In this document: piece by piece, positions 6,128 to 14,136 of the stretch
Layout: every line of letters starts with the position of its first letter
Numbering within the stretch: position 1 is the first letter of the stretch
Assembly (NCBI GenBank): GCA_030642005.1
Contig: DAOWOP010000007.1
Location: 1 to 28,864, forward strand
DNA: 28,864 nucleotides
DNA from: Planctomycetales bacterium
GTDB lineage: Bacteria; Planctomycetota; Phycisphaerae; SM23-33
Direction: 5' to 3'
Made by a program: the position numbers and the translations under genes
Notes under the pieces: model-generated
What the model was told of the DNA's origin: nothing
The model's input: only the letters and a program-made list of their open reading frames with translations
Databases searched by the model: none

Positions 6128-7093
6128 TTATGCACTTGAAGGCCGAACTGGTCCCAAATCTTCTTCTGCCAGATGAATCCTGGGCATACCGACGATACAC
6201 GTATGGATGGCTTTCTTGCTCAGAGCCCATTTAATCATAGCCTGTGGCGGCGTGTACCCTTGATCGAGAAAAGGTTTCATTCTTGCGAATGCTCTGGCGT
6301 CGTTTCGAACTTTCATCATCTTCTCATTCATGGTGGAGTGTGGTGAAAGCAATGCCTTCATTTCTATGACGCCAACATCCTGTTGGGTTAACACCGGGAA
6401 AGCCTCATTCTCCCAGATTTCCGGCTCTTGACCCTGGAAGAAGTGCCTCGTGATGGTGTACTTCACAACGGCCACATCTGTCTCGGTTGCATACCCAGGC
6501 AATACCACCGCGTCTCTTGTTGTGTCCGGGTAGTGCGAGGTGAACCCTTTGAAATTCACGAGTCCTTCCCGTATCAACTCGTTTATCACATCGTAGGCCA
6601 TCTTGAAGTAGTCGAAATCCGGCCCAACATATCCCAGATTATGATAAGGATCATCCCCTTTCGTATTGAGATGATGCAAGAGAAGCATGTCCACATAATC
6701 TGTTCTCAAGTTCCGAAGGCTTTCGGAGAGACCGTTTCTAAACTCCTGTTCCATTTCCTGCCTGCTAAACGGCTCACCCGTTTTCAGGTCTTTGACCAGG
6801 CGAGAAACCTTTGTGATGATGAACACCTTGTTGCGATTCTCTTCTGTTCCCAGTACCAGGCCAAAATCTTCTTCCGTACCATAATCAGGCGCCGTATCAA
6901 ACAGATTGACGCCGTTATCGACTAGATATTGCAGGGTTTTTCGATAGGCAGGTGGGTCGGCTTTCGCATTCAGATGGGCGTTCACGCCTTTTTCATCGTT
7001 ATTATAGCCTCCTAAGCCAATCCTGGAAACCATGATATTAGTCTTGCCCAAACGTGCGTAGGTCATGATCTCGGGATTGAGGGGACGGAGCAT
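6128..7093 (-). CDS. Aldo/keto reductase
   Basis: A 321-residue NAD(P)H-dependent oxidoreductase of the AKR superfamily, TIM-barrel type, cytoplasmic. The catalytic tetrad is visible: Asp in LFDTAPDYG, Tyr in the same segment, Lys in IITKVSR and His in MLLLHHL. The C-terminal cofactor region includes QAMIKWALSKKAIHTCIVGMP, typical of the AKR family that acts as sugar or general carbonyl reductases; the substrate cannot be told. The start at 7093 is preferred because GAAAGGG lies 7 nt upstream; MTYARLGKTN at 7066 is where many homologues begin. Its DNA is noticeably AT-richer than the glycosyltransferase genes upstream, hinting at separate acquisition. It follows the 7177 gene by 83 nt and may be read with it. 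Confidence 0.9.
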   Translation of the reverse strand: MLRPLNPEIMTYARLGKTNIMVSRIGLGGYNNDEKGVNAHLNAKADPPAYRKTLQYLVDNGVNLFDTAPDYGTEEDFGLVLGTEENRNKVFIITKVSRLVKDLKTGEPFSRQEMEQEFRNGLSESLRNLRTDYVDMLLLHHLNTKGDDPYHNLGYVGPDFDYFKMAYDVINELIREGLVNFKGFTSHYPDTTRDAVVLPGYATETDVAVVKYTITRHFFQGQEPEIWENEAFPVLTQQDVGVIEMKALLSPHSTMNEKMMKVRNDARAFARMKPFLDQGYTPPQAMIKWALSKKAIHTCIVGMPRIHLAEEDLGPVRPSSA

Positions 7094-7176
7094 TTAATTG
7101 CCCTTTCTTTTGTTTCCGCGCAACTCCCTCGTCAAGATAATTAAGTGCTCCGTCCCAATCCTGACATATCAGCGTA

Positions 7177-8403
7177 TCAGAATTCCAGAGGCAGGACGAC
7201 GGGCTGGTTGGTCTTGCTGGCGGTGCGCGCCTTTTTGTAGGCCTGGTCGTACTGGGCGGCGACAATCTCCCATGAGACGACCTCGTCGAGATACCACCTG
7301 AGGTTATTTCCCAGTTCCATTCGCAGGCCTTCGTTACAAGCCAGGTTGATGACGTGCTCGCGGAGCATCTCCCTGTTGGTGAACAGCAGCCCGCCTCTGC
7401 TTTCCAGGGTCTGCGCGGTGAGGCCTTCCATCGGCGCGGTGGTGATATAAGGTTTGTTAAGCGCTATGATCCTCGCCAGTGTCCCTGACTGCGTTTCGTC
7501 AGTGCTTGGCAAGACGATGAAGTCGCAGACAGCCATCATTTTGTAATACTGCTCGCCGCGAGGGATGAATTCGTAATAATGGGCCAGTCCTTTGCTTTCC
7601 AGGACATCGACCTGGTGTTTGTATTTTTCGTAGTCTTTCCTGTGGTTGACGTCCCGCATCGCCCCTGCCGCCAGCAGGTCCCACTCCTGGTCGGTTTTGC
7701 TTTTGATGACGGCGGCGATTTCCTCCCACATGTTTGTGAGGATGTCCCATCGCTTGTTCGACTGTATCCACCCGATCAGTCCGACCAAGTGCGTGCCGAG
7801 GTTCTTGATCTTGTCCAGTCCGAGTTCTTTGCGTAGTTTGGGCACTTCTTTTACGGTCCACCGCCGGTCTGGGCGTGCGCCGTGCGGGATGACCATGATG
7901 TTCCGTGGTGTTTCCCACCCTCGGCCGTGGAAACTCCAGTCCAGCCGCCATTTCTGATAGTGGCACTTGAAAAGCACAACGTCGGCTCGCTGGGTGAGTT
8001 TGTAGAGAAAATCCGCCTCGAAGTCTGTCAGTCGGCCGTGGACGGTATGCGGCTCGACGACGATGGGAAACTCGCTGATAGCGTCCAGCAGCGCCAGGAA
8101 TCCTTCGTTGCCGTCGCCGGCTCCGCGGGAGTCGTGGTATTCGTACAGGCCGTATTCATGCTCGAAGTGCACTGCGTACGGCTGGAGTTGTCTGACTTTG
8201 GCCGCAACGGGGCGCCACCAGTCCCGCTGCGACATGTCGATTATGGGGAAAACGCCGTCGCCGTCGCCGTCGGTATGACTGATGACGAGGACGTCCCGTT
8301 CGGCATGGCGTTTTTTGATGAACTCGCGGGCCTCTTCGCAGAAAGTCGCTATTCCGCACAGGCGCGGAGGGTACGAACTGATCATTACAATTGGAGACGG
8401 CAT
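7177..8403 (-). CDS. GT4-type glycosyltransferase
   Basis: A 408-residue cytoplasmic enzyme with the GT-B fold layout of glycosyltransferase family 4. The N-terminal domain opens with VMISSYPPRLCGIATFCEE, and HFEHEYGLYEY, VVEPHTVHGRL and VIPHGARPD follow, as in sugar-nucleotide transferases of this branch. The C-terminal domain has LIGWIQSNKRWD and the donor-binding stretch FIVLPSTDETQSGTLARIIALNKPYITT. The opening PPRxCGIATF is shared with the N-terminal half of the gene directly upstream, so the two transferases are paralogues. Its ATG is 14 nt after the stop of that gene, with AAGGAAG overlapping the junction, so they are one operon. The sugar donor and acceptor are unknown; an extracellular polysaccharide or storage glycan is plausible. 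Confidence 0.85.
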   Translation of the reverse strand: MPSPIVMISSYPPRLCGIATFCEEAREFIKKRHAERDVLVISHTDGDGDGVFPIIDMSQRDWWRPVAAKVRQLQPYAVHFEHEYGLYEYHDSRGAGDGNEGFLALLDAISEFPIVVEPHTVHGRLTDFEADFLYKLTQRADVVLFKCHYQKWRLDWSFHGRGWETPRNIMVIPHGARPDRRWTVKEVPKLRKELGLDKIKNLGTHLVGLIGWIQSNKRWDILTNMWEEIAAVIKSKTDQEWDLLAAGAMRDVNHRKDYEKYKHQVDVLESKGLAHYYEFIPRGEQYYKMMAVCDFIVLPSTDETQSGTLARIIALNKPYITTAPMEGLTAQTLESRGGLLFTNREMLREHVINLACNEGLRMELGNNLRWYLDEVVSWEIVAAQYDQAYKKARTASKTNQPVVLPLEF

Positions 8404-8417
8404 TTTAGAGGGCTTCC

Positions 8418-10751
8418 TTATCCATCGCGTGTAATTGACGGGGCGGCATCCGTTTCTTTATCGGCAGATGGCAGGCCTAACGTTTGCTGAGTTTGCCTTT
8501 CGGTCATTAAAAGCAGGCTCATCAGCCACGCCAGTGTACTTTCGGCGCCCTGGTTGCTGTTGAGCCGGTCGGGGTGGACGCCGTCGCGGCAGCCCCCTGT
8601 GGTGAAGTCGCAGACCGCCTGCTGGAGGTCGTTGTCGCCCAGGAACCAGTTGAAGCACCGCCTGGCCTGGCCAAGCCAATGTTCCTGTCCCGTAACGTTA
8701 TAGGCCTCTATGCAGGCGTCGATAAGCCCGTGCGCCTCGACCGGCTGCTGGTCGAACTGCGCCTTCGCTCCGCCCCTCGTGTACCACCCATTGGTGCCGA
8801 TAACGGAAAGGTTCCCGCCGGCGCTGGTCTGCATTTCCAGCAGCCAGTTCAGCGACCGCTCGCCCATTTCGATCATATCGGAGCGGAACATCCACTTTCC
8901 GCTCAGCAACAGGGCGTGGGCGAGTTTGGCGTTGTCGTAGGTTACGACGTCTTCGCACCATGGCCAGTCGTCGCCGGAGTTTTCGACGAATCGCCGGAAG
9001 AGCATTTCGGCCAGTGTGGTCCTTGTGCGTCTTGCTTCGCTGTCCCCGCCGAAACGCCGGAGGTAGGCGTGGATACCGACAATGGTGAATGCCCACGCCC
9101 GCGGCGAGACGAACTTATCGGCAGCCGCAAGCGCCCGCTCGAACAGGCGTGCGGCGAGACCTATAATCGGTTCGGCGCTGCACATGGCCACACAGACCCC
9201 AAGTCCCCACAGCGCCCTGCCATGAGAATCCTCCGACCCGACCATCTCCGCCCACCGCCGGTCATAGTTCATGAAATTTCGGAACCGGCCCGAATCGTGG
9301 TCCAGCGCGTAACTCAGGAACGCCAGATATGTCTGCAACAGAGGCAGGATCGTCTCGTCGTGCGTCTGGCGCCAGTACATCGCCGCAACGATTAACGCCC
9401 GCGCGTTGTCGTCCGTGGCGTATCCGTGTCGGCGGTCGGGTGTGGCGTAGAGACTGTGCTGAAGGATGCCGGTATAGTCGGTGAGCATACAAAGATGACG
9501 CAGGTCGATTTCAGGCAGTTCGAAAGCCGGCGCGTCCGCCTCGGCAGAAGGTATATCAGGTCTGGTTACCGTAACCGGTCGAATCGGCTTCTTCTGGGCG
9601 TCCCTGAATATCTTCAGGTAACGTTTGCCCACTTCGGGCCAGACCATTTGCCGGCTGTACTGGTAGGCACGTTTGCGCATCGCGTCGCGCTCGATGTTAT
9701 TGTCCAGCAGGTCTATGAGTTGTTCGGCGATTGCGTCGTGGTCCTTGAACGGCACGATCCGCCCGCGGTCCTCAGCGAGGATTTCCTGGGCGTACCAGTA
9801 CGGCGTGGAGATTATCGCGTTGCCGGTGCCAAGAACGTACGCCAGCACGCCGGAGACGATTTGCGATTCGGCCAGGTACGGCGTAACGCAGATGTCGGCG
9901 GCACAGAGGAACTCGCAAAGTTCCGCCGGTTCAACGAAACGGTTCTGGAAAATGACGTTCCGCGCGACGCCCAGTTCTCGCCCCAGGCGTTGCAGCCCCG
10001 TGCGGTATTCCTCGCCCTTGCGCCGGCGAACGTGCGGGTGCGTAGCCCCAACCACCATGTAGGCGACGTCGGGATGCCTGGCGACTACCGCAGGCAAAGC
10101 GCGGATGACGTATTCGATCCCCTTGCCGGGACTCAGCAGCCCGAAGGTCAGGATCAGTTCACGCCCCTCCACGCCGAACTTGTCCTTGTAAAACGCGGGG
10201 TCCACGAAGGGAACGTCCGGGATGCCGTGCGGAATGTGAACGATCTTTTCAGACTCGACGCCATAGATGTCCTGGAGGAACATTTTGGCCTTCTCGGCCA
10301 TTACAACGACTTTCGTGCTGAGCCGGCACACCTCCGTCAGCACTTTTTTCTGGTCTTCGAGTGGTTCAGCCAGAACGGTATGGAGCGTGGTAACCAGCGG
10401 TCTTCGCAGCCGGCGGAGCATCGCCAGGATATGCGAGCCGCTGGGCCCGCCGAACAGACCGTACTCGTGCTGGAGGCAGACCACCGCCGCACTGGAAATG
10501 TTGATGAACTCCGCCGCCCGGCGGTAGTCGCCCTGAACGGCCTGGCGAATCTCGAAGCGAACACAGTCTTCGTAGCGGTACCCTTCGGGAACGTCGTTTA
10601 TTACCACCACGCCGCAGCGGAATGATTTACCCGCCTGGCCCGCAACCGCCTCACGCAGGTCGCGCGTGAACGTGGCGATACCGCACTGCCTGGGAACATA
10701 ATCTCCGACAAAGATAATTTCTTTTGTGTCAATACGTTCGGCTCGACTCAT
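8418..10751 (-). CDS. GT4 glycosyltransferase fused to a C-terminal helical (six-hairpin-like) domain
   Basis: A 777-residue two-domain protein. Residues 10-390 are a GT-B glycosyltransferase: FVGDYVPRQCGIATFTRD, CLQHEYGLFGG, TTLHTVLAEP, HIPHGIPDVP, LTFGLLSPGKGIEYVIRALP and ESQIVSGVLAYVLGTG. After a proline-rich linker (about 390-410), residues 412-765 are helical, with DYTGILQHSLYATPDRRHGY, TDDNARALI, GRFRNFMNYDRRW and GSEDSHGRALWGLG, in the style of an alpha/alpha-barrel glycosidase-like domain. From family knowledge, such fusions occur in mannan- or glycan-related clusters, often near GH130 phosphorylases; none is in this window. It is the first gene of a two-gene operon with 7177-8403 and has its own promoter at 10803-10831. 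Whether the C-terminal domain is catalytic or binds glycan is unknown. Confidence 0.85.
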   Translation of the reverse strand: MSRAERIDTKEIIFVGDYVPRQCGIATFTRDLREAVAGQAGKSFRCGVVVINDVPEGYRYEDCVRFEIRQAVQGDYRRAAEFINISSAAVVCLQHEYGLFGGPSGSHILAMLRRLRRPLVTTLHTVLAEPLEDQKKVLTEVCRLSTKVVVMAEKAKMFLQDIYGVESEKIVHIPHGIPDVPFVDPAFYKDKFGVEGRELILTFGLLSPGKGIEYVIRALPAVVARHPDVAYMVVGATHPHVRRRKGEEYRTGLQRLGRELGVARNVIFQNRFVEPAELCEFLCAADICVTPYLAESQIVSGVLAYVLGTGNAIISTPYWYAQEILAEDRGRIVPFKDHDAIAEQLIDLLDNNIERDAMRKRAYQYSRQMVWPEVGKRYLKIFRDAQKKPIRPVTVTRPDIPSAEADAPAFELPEIDLRHLCMLTDYTGILQHSLYATPDRRHGYATDDNARALIVAAMYWRQTHDETILPLLQTYLAFLSYALDHDSGRFRNFMNYDRRWAEMVGSEDSHGRALWGLGVCVAMCSAEPIIGLAARLFERALAAADKFVSPRAWAFTIVGIHAYLRRFGGDSEARRTRTTLAEMLFRRFVENSGDDWPWCEDVVTYDNAKLAHALLLSGKWMFRSDMIEMGERSLNWLLEMQTSAGGNLSVIGTNGWYTRGGAKAQFDQQPVEAHGLIDACIEAYNVTGQEHWLGQARRCFNWFLGDNDLQQAVCDFTTGGCRDGVHPDRLNSNQGAESTLAWLMSLLLMTERQTQQTLGLPSADKETDAAPSITRDG

Positions 10752-10802
10752 TTGATCCTCGATTCCCGCCGGTGGCGACTTATAAGTTTGACAAGAAGGG
10801 AG

Positions 10803-10831
10803 ATTCTAGCCTGCCGATACGATTTATTCAA
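10803..10831 (-). promoter_or_regulatory. Sigma-70-type promoter for the glycosyltransferase operon
   Basis: Read on the minus strand: TTGAAT (10831-10826), a 17-bp spacer, then TAGAAT (10808-10803). Transcription would start near 10796, about 45 nt before the ATG at 10751. Confidence 0.55.
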
Positions 10832-10840
10832 CCGGATTTA

Positions 10841-10918
10841 GCATTCAGCAATCAGCGGTCAGCATTCAGCGGTCTTTTTTTATCTTTTGCTGATCGCTGA
10901 TCGCTGATCGCTGATTGC
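10841..10918. repeat. Short tandem/inverted repeat of CAGC and GCTGATC words
   Basis: The left part (10841-10874) repeats GCATTCAGC/AATCAGCGGTC words. The right part (10889-10916) is four 7-bp units of GCTGATC. The two parts are complementary in stretches (AGCAATCAGCG against CGCTGATTGCT), so the region can fold into a long imperfect hairpin around a T-rich loop. It lies between the end of the CNNM-type gene and the promoter of the glycosyltransferase operon. A terminator role is possible, but the T-run is in the loop, not after the stem. Confidence 0.65.
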
Positions 10919-10922
10919 TTTT

Positions 10923-12218
10923 TTATACAACAACGCGGAGGCGGGTGATTTTGCGGGCGTCAGCGGAAAGGACGGTGAACTCGGCGCCGTTGGCCGAAAG
11001 CGTCTGGCCGACCGGCGGGATGAAGCCCAATTCGGAAAAGACGAACCCCGCCACCGTCTCATAATCTTCTTCTTCCGGAAGGCTCAGGCCCATTGCGTCG
11101 TTGAGGTCCTCGATGTACATTCGCCCGTCGATCTCGGCGGTCCGCTCGTCGATGCGTTTGATCAGGGGCGATTCGGCGCGGTCGTATTCGTCGGAGATGT
11201 CGCCGACGATCTCCTCGATAATGTCCTCGACCGTAACAAGCCCCGCCGTCCCGCCGTACTCATCCAGCACAACGGCCATGTGCATCTTCCTGGCCTTGAA
11301 CTCACGCAGAAGGTCGTCGAGGCGCTTTGTTTCCGGCACGAAGAACGGCTTTCGCATAACCGACCGCAGGTCGGCCCGGTCCGGCTCTTCAATTGCCAGT
11401 AAGTCCTTGGCGTAGAGGATGCCGATTATGTTGTCTATGTCGCCTTCATAGACAGGGATTCTCGTGTGGCCGGCCTGGACGACTGTCCGGCGGACCGTTT
11501 CCATTGTTGCGCCGGCCGACAGGGCGACGATGTCGGTGCGGGGAGTGATGATTTCACCGGCCCGGCGGTCGCCGAACCCAATCACCGACTCGATCATCTC
11601 CATTTCTTCGGCATCGACCGCCCCTTCGGCCTGGGCGTCGGAGGCGACCTGCAGTATTTCGGCCTTGACGGCTGTCTCCAGGCGCGACAGTTCATGTTCG
11701 GCCGCACCGTCGCCGGACTGATCGGTCGGCGGGTCCGGCACGCCGCTCAACCGGCGGACGGGCACATCAAAGGCGCTCATTACCGCAATAACAGGCCACA
11801 GCGCCCTGCGAAGCCCCAGCAGCGCACCGGCTGTTACTGATAATATCTTCTCGCCAGCGTAACGCGCCCAGGCGTGGGGAATCGCCACGACCAGGACACT
11901 GATCAGGCCCGCCGCGACGGCAACAGCCACAAGGATCGCGACGGTCCTGTTCTCCAGCCGGGAATCGAAGGCAAACAGCAGCAGCACCAACAGCGCCAGA
12001 TTGCACACCGACCGCAGCAGGCTGCAGACCATCCGCAGTTCCGGCAGGTGCTTGAGTAGCCCGTCCAGTCGCTTCCGCTTGTCGGCAAAGGCCGACTCCA
12101 AGCCGCGGCGGGACGGGTCGCGCAGCGCACAAGCGTTCAGTGAAAAGAAGCCCGACAGGACAGCCGCAGCAGCGGCCGATACAAATAACAGCGGTTCCAC
12201 CTCTCCAAATCGCTCCAT
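10923..12218 (-). CDS. CNNM/CorC (HlyC/CorC)-family membrane protein with CBS pair
   Basis: A 431-residue inner-membrane protein of the CNNM/CorB group, linked to magnesium or other divalent cation efflux. The N-terminal DUF21 membrane domain (about 5-175) has hydrophobic segments at about 9-30, 67-85 and 91-115. A pair of CBS domains (about 215-345) includes MIESVIGFGDRRAGEIITPR, HTRIPVYEGDIDNIIGILYAKDLL and AVVLDEYGGTAGLVTVEDIIEEIVGDI, the hallmark motifs of the family. The C-terminal CorC_HlyC domain (about 350-430) carries LPEEEDYETVAGFV. Length is usual. In many bacteria such a gene follows ybeY directly; here the PEP-CTERM gene lies between them. No clear ribosome site is seen at 12218, so the exact start is moderately sure. 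Confidence 0.9.
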   Translation of the reverse strand: MERFGEVEPLLFVSAAAAAVLSGFFSLNACALRDPSRRGLESAFADKRKRLDGLLKHLPELRMVCSLLRSVCNLALLVLLLFAFDSRLENRTVAILVAVAVAAGLISVLVVAIPHAWARYAGEKILSVTAGALLGLRRALWPVIAVMSAFDVPVRRLSGVPDPPTDQSGDGAAEHELSRLETAVKAEILQVASDAQAEGAVDAEEMEMIESVIGFGDRRAGEIITPRTDIVALSAGATMETVRRTVVQAGHTRIPVYEGDIDNIIGILYAKDLLAIEEPDRADLRSVMRKPFFVPETKRLDDLLREFKARKMHMAVVLDEYGGTAGLVTVEDIIEEIVGDISDEYDRAESPLIKRIDERTAEIDGRMYIEDLNDAMGLSLPEEEDYETVAGFVFSELGFIPPVGQTLSANGAEFTVLSADARKITRLRVVV

Positions 12219-12353
12219 TAGTACGCGCCCGATTTCCTCTGCCGTGCCGGACGCTGAACACGGAGGCTAACAGCCTGATCAACACAACCATGCTACCCGT
12301 TCCGCGCCCGGATGACAAGGCTGCTGGAACAAACGTCAACCGGCGACAGGTCG

Positions 12354-13415
12354 TTACCTTCTGCGACGAATAAGGACCAATCCGCCGACCGCCAGTAACG
12401 AAAGACTCGCCGGCTCGGGAACGCCCTGATAGAGATGTACCAGGCTGTCACCGGCGCCTATCAGGACATCCGGCAGTCCGTCGCCTGTCCAGTCGCATAC
12501 GAACGGCCTGGATCGGGCGTCGCTCAGGCCCATAAGGTCGATTACGCTGCCGTCCGCATCTACGAGCGAATGGCCCGAGAATACCGGAGAACCGTCGCTG
12601 CCGACGTTGCTGTAAAACAACAGTTGTCCCTTTGTGTTACCCGTGAGAAGGTCCTTCTTCCCGTCATTGTCAAGATCGAGAACTACGGGGCTTGATCGGT
12701 TAGCGGGAACTAACAGATTCGATCCGTTCTCCTGCGCGAATGACTCGCTGCGGAAATCCGGCGAGGCATCGGTCCCCTCATTCAGAAAAATGTGTATCTT
12801 TCCGTCATAGGCGCCCACGACGATGTCTTTCCTTCCGTCATTGTTCCAATCCACGACTGTGGAAGTGGCGCGGGTGCCCACGTCGATGTCTGTCTTGAAG
12901 CCGGGATCGCCCACCTGGAGCAGCGTTCCGCCGTCGAAGGTCGGGTTTTCATCGCTGGCGCCGTTGTTCAGGAAAAGCCTGATCTTTCCATCGGACTGGC
13001 CGACGAGCAGGTCCTTGTAGCCGTCCGCGTCCCAGTACACGACGCGCGGAAACAGACCCAGGCAGCCGACGCCGTAAGTCGTCAAGTCGGAGCCGTTGGA
13101 TTGGGCATAGGAGTAGCCCGTCAGCAGCGGGACGCCATGCGTTCCGGCGTTGATGTACACACGCACTTTCGGGGTGTAACCGCCGCTGCCTTCGCCGACA
13201 ATCAAGTCCTTCAGCCCGTCATTGTTCCAGTCCACAAACGACGGAACCGAATATCCCGGCACGGCGATGGGCAAGGTGACGGCGCCCCCGCCGACCATAA
13301 CCAACTCCTCATGCCCAAGGTCCAGCTCGCCAAAGGATGCCTGGACGGTAAACAGTATAGTCCCAGCCGCCAGGCAGATAGAATACACCGCGCATATCGG
13401 TTTCCCTCTTAACAC
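12354..13415 (-). CDS. Secreted FG-GAP/VCBS-repeat protein with PEP-CTERM anchor
   Basis: A 353-residue surface or matrix protein. The signal peptide starts MLRGKPICAVYSICLAAG. The mature part has about five FG-GAP/VCBS-type repeats, each with a calcium-loop core: VDWNNDGLKDLIVG, YWDADGYKDLLVG, VDWNNDGRKDIVVG, LDLDNDGKKDLLTG and CDWTGDGLPDVLIG, predicting a beta-propeller. It ends with the sorting signal VPEPASLSLLAVGGLVLIRRRR-type tail: Val-Pro-Glu-Pro, a membrane segment and an Arg cluster, recognised by exosortase. The start is taken as GTG at 13415 because AGGAGGAGG stands 9 nt upstream; the frame stays open to 13478, but those residues (charged, RRRLN) do not fit a signal peptide and lie across the ribosome site. 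It has its own promoter at 13494-13522. Confidence 0.85.
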   Translation of the reverse strand: MLRGKPICAVYSICLAAGTILFTVQASFGELDLGHEELVMVGGGAVTLPIAVPGYSVPSFVDWNNDGLKDLIVGEGSGGYTPKVRVYINAGTHGVPLLTGYSYAQSNGSDLTTYGVGCLGLFPRVVYWDADGYKDLLVGQSDGKIRLFLNNGASDENPTFDGGTLLQVGDPGFKTDIDVGTRATSTVVDWNNDGRKDIVVGAYDGKIHIFLNEGTDASPDFRSESFAQENGSNLLVPANRSSPVVLDLDNDGKKDLLTGNTKGQLLFYSNVGSDGSPVFSGHSLVDADGSVIDLMGLSDARSRPFVCDWTGDGLPDVLIGAGDSLVHLYQGVPEPASLSLLAVGGLVLIRRRR

Positions 13416-13493
13416 GACATTCAACCTCCTCCTTTTGTTGAGTCTTGCGTGAGGACGGAGCAGATGGTCTTCCTGCAATCAGAGCATCCAATA

Positions 13494-13522
13494 ATGATAC
13501 CTTAAACCTTGTTTTTTGTCAA
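13494..13522 (-). promoter_or_regulatory. Near-consensus sigma-70 promoter for the PEP-CTERM gene
   Basis: Minus strand: TTGACA (13522-13517), a 17-bp spacer, TATCAT (13499-13494). The start of transcription would be near 13487, about 70 nt before the GTG at 13415. This is the best promoter match in the window and sits in the short gap after ybeY. Confidence 0.7.
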
Positions 13523-13570
13523 GATATTCAGGATGCTGAACTTGTTGCGCGAAATAGCGGTCCTGGTGGA

Positions 13571-14020
13571 TTACAAGTCATCGGTGAGTTTCCGGCTGCG
13601 GTTGAACTCGGCCAATATCTGCTCCTGTCGGGTCTTCATCCGCTCTGCCTGTTCGGCGTCGGCGTCGTCATAACCCATCAGGTGCAGCAGGCCGTGAATG
13701 ACGTAGAGCATCAGTTCGTCCTCTGCCGACAGGCCGTGGCGGGGACCCTCATCCGCAGCAACGTCGCCGCAAACGATAACCTGGGCGCTGACGCCGCGCG
13801 AACCGGCTTCGGAAAGGTCGAAACTCAATACATCCGTTTCCCGGTCCTTGCCGAGATAACGCCGATTCAGTGATGCGATTTCATCGGCATCGACAATCGC
13901 CACATCAACGGCGTCGATACCGCGTCTCTCTGCCGCCGCGACGAACTCCACCAGCCGGCGCAGACGCGACGCCGATACCCAAAGCGATTTCTGACGATTG
14001 GAAACGTCGATCCTGGTCAT
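13571..14020 (-). CDS. ybeY: Endoribonuclease YbeY (rRNA maturation factor)
   Basis: A 149-residue zinc-dependent RNase family protein involved in 16S rRNA 3' end maturation and ribosome quality control. The middle has LNRRYLGKDRETDVLSFDL, as in YbeY (substrate and fold region). The metal site is HGLLHLMGYDD: His109 and His113 are present, while the third ligand position, His124 in E. coli, is Asp119 here. Asp at this place is also known in other lineages, so the enzyme is probably active. The start at 14020 (MTRIDVSNRQ) is where the family begins; the open frame upstream to 14125 has no family similarity. No clear ribosome site is visible. The gene diverges from the UroD-family gene at 14137. 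Confidence 0.93.
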   Translation of the reverse strand: MTRIDVSNRQKSLWVSASRLRRLVEFVAAAERRGIDAVDVAIVDADEIASLNRRYLGKDRETDVLSFDLSEAGSRGVSAQVIVCGDVAADEGPRHGLSAEDELMLYVIHGLLHLMGYDDADAEQAERMKTRQEQILAEFNRSRKLTDDL

Positions 14021-14089
14021 GGAGACACGATATTGGCTGCAATGCCCGTTGTCGAGGATCGACCTGCCGTCCGGTCCGACAGAATCAAC

Positions 14090-14118
14090 TTGTCGACAAA
14101 ACGCGCGTGTGCTATTAC
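14090..14118 (+). promoter_or_regulatory. Possible promoter for the UroD-family gene
   Basis: TTGTCG (14090-14095), a 17-bp spacer, TATTAC (14113-14118). The start of transcription would lie near 14125, leaving a short leader containing GGAG before the ATG at 14137. Both boxes are imperfect. Confidence 0.3.
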
Positions 14119-14136
14119 TTCTCATGGAGCGACTTT

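Noticed and set aside
9426..10625. Plus-strand frame of 399 codons
   Set aside because: Fully antisense to the well-supported glycosyltransferase fusion.
13870..14136. Upstream extension of the UroD-family frame
   Set aside because: Overlaps ybeY on the other strand and shows no family similarity; the ATG at 14137 has a good ribosome site.
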